Assembly (NCBI GenBank): GCA_905214265.1
Contig: CAJMLQ010000040.1
Location: 1 to 22,835 of the forward strand
DNA length: 22,835 nt
Source of the DNA: an uncultured bacterium
Lineage (GTDB): Bacteria; Bacillota; Clostridia; Oscillospirales; Ruminococcaceae
Direction of reading: 5' to 3'
Notes under the pieces: model-generated
Databases searched by the model: none
Told to the model about the DNA's origin: nothing
The model's input: the letters and a program-made list of their open reading frames with translations, nothing else
Position numbers and translations under genes: made by a program
Part shown: piece by piece, positions 22,644 through 22,835 of the stretch
Layout: each line of letters begins with the position of its first letter
Numbering within the stretch: position 1 is the first letter of the stretch

Positions 22644-22835
22644 TTAAGTCCCCGGTTCGATGGTCAGCTGCTCGCCTCTCTCGTCTTCGTCAGACTGTTC
22701 CCCGGGTTCTCCGCTGCCCGGAAGGGGCGGCAGCTCCGCAAGGCTGGAAATTCCAAAGCAGCGGAGAAAATTGGGCGTCGTCCGGTAAGTGATGGGCCTC
22801 CCCGGGACGTCTAGCCGGCCCGCTTCCTCCACCAG
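22644..22835 (-). CDS. scpB: Segregation and condensation protein B, C-terminal end (start outside window)
   Basis: The minus-strand frame is open to the right edge and encodes the last 63 residues. They begin LVEEAGRLDVPGRPITYRTT and continue PNFLRCFGISSLAELPPLPG, the typical end of the second winged-helix domain of ScpB. An acidic tail of about 20 residues follows. ScpB binds the kleisin ScpA and SMC to form the chromosome-condensing complex. Most of the gene and probably scpA lie to the right of the window. The DUF2953 gene starts 21 bases after the stop codon. Confidence 0.92.
   Translation of the reverse strand: MVEEAGRLDVPGRPITYRTTPNFLRCFGISSLAELPPLPGSGEPGEQSDEDERGEQLTIEPGT

Overview
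The window reads as a chromosomal segment of a spore-forming Clostridia bacterium (Bacillota), most likely an Oscillospiraceae-type gut anaerobe. The evidence is the cluster scpB / DUF2953 / gerW (ytfJ) / dacF-type carboxypeptidase / rluB at the right end, AGGAGG-type ribosome binding sites throughout, sigma-A-like promoters, and biotin-dependent carboxyl-transfer genes of the anaerobic type. No rRNA, tRNA, CRISPR array, transposase or integrase is visible.

Layout. Bases 1-2000 are the debris of an integrative or mobilizable element. A divergently transcribed AbiEi antitoxin gene runs off the left edge. It is followed by a putative oriT, a MobC-type relaxosome gene with no relaxase behind it, a short RepA_N-type replication initiator and a 54-residue unknown protein. 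From about 2040 to 2355 lies a frameshifted relic of an LplB-type sugar ABC permease. Bases 2472-6690 hold a three-gene minus-strand operon: a MacB-type ATPase, a secreted membrane-anchored Ig-like-domain protein, and a MacB/FtsX-type permease. Bases 6959-10137 hold an aldehyde dehydrogenase with its own promoter, and a phosphate-uptake pair (Pit and its DUF47 partner). The divergent gene at 10393 encodes a DUF368 protein of the PopT undecaprenyl-phosphate translocase family.

Bases 11485-14608 are a second decaying zone: an intact S51 peptidase and a GH2 beta-galactosidase that has lost its N-terminal half. A YitT-family membrane protein follows. Next comes a transcarboxylase-like operon (acyl-CoA carboxyltransferase, biotin carrier, 5S/OadA-type subunit), preceded by a strongly foldable leader RNA. 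The right end is the conserved chromosome/sporulation cluster, transcribed leftward.

The points most worth a second look are: the ABC operon with a surface protein gene set between ATPase and permease; the transcarboxylase-like trio with its divergent carboxyltransferase, missing membrane pump and structured leader; and the collapsed mobile element carrying AbiEi.
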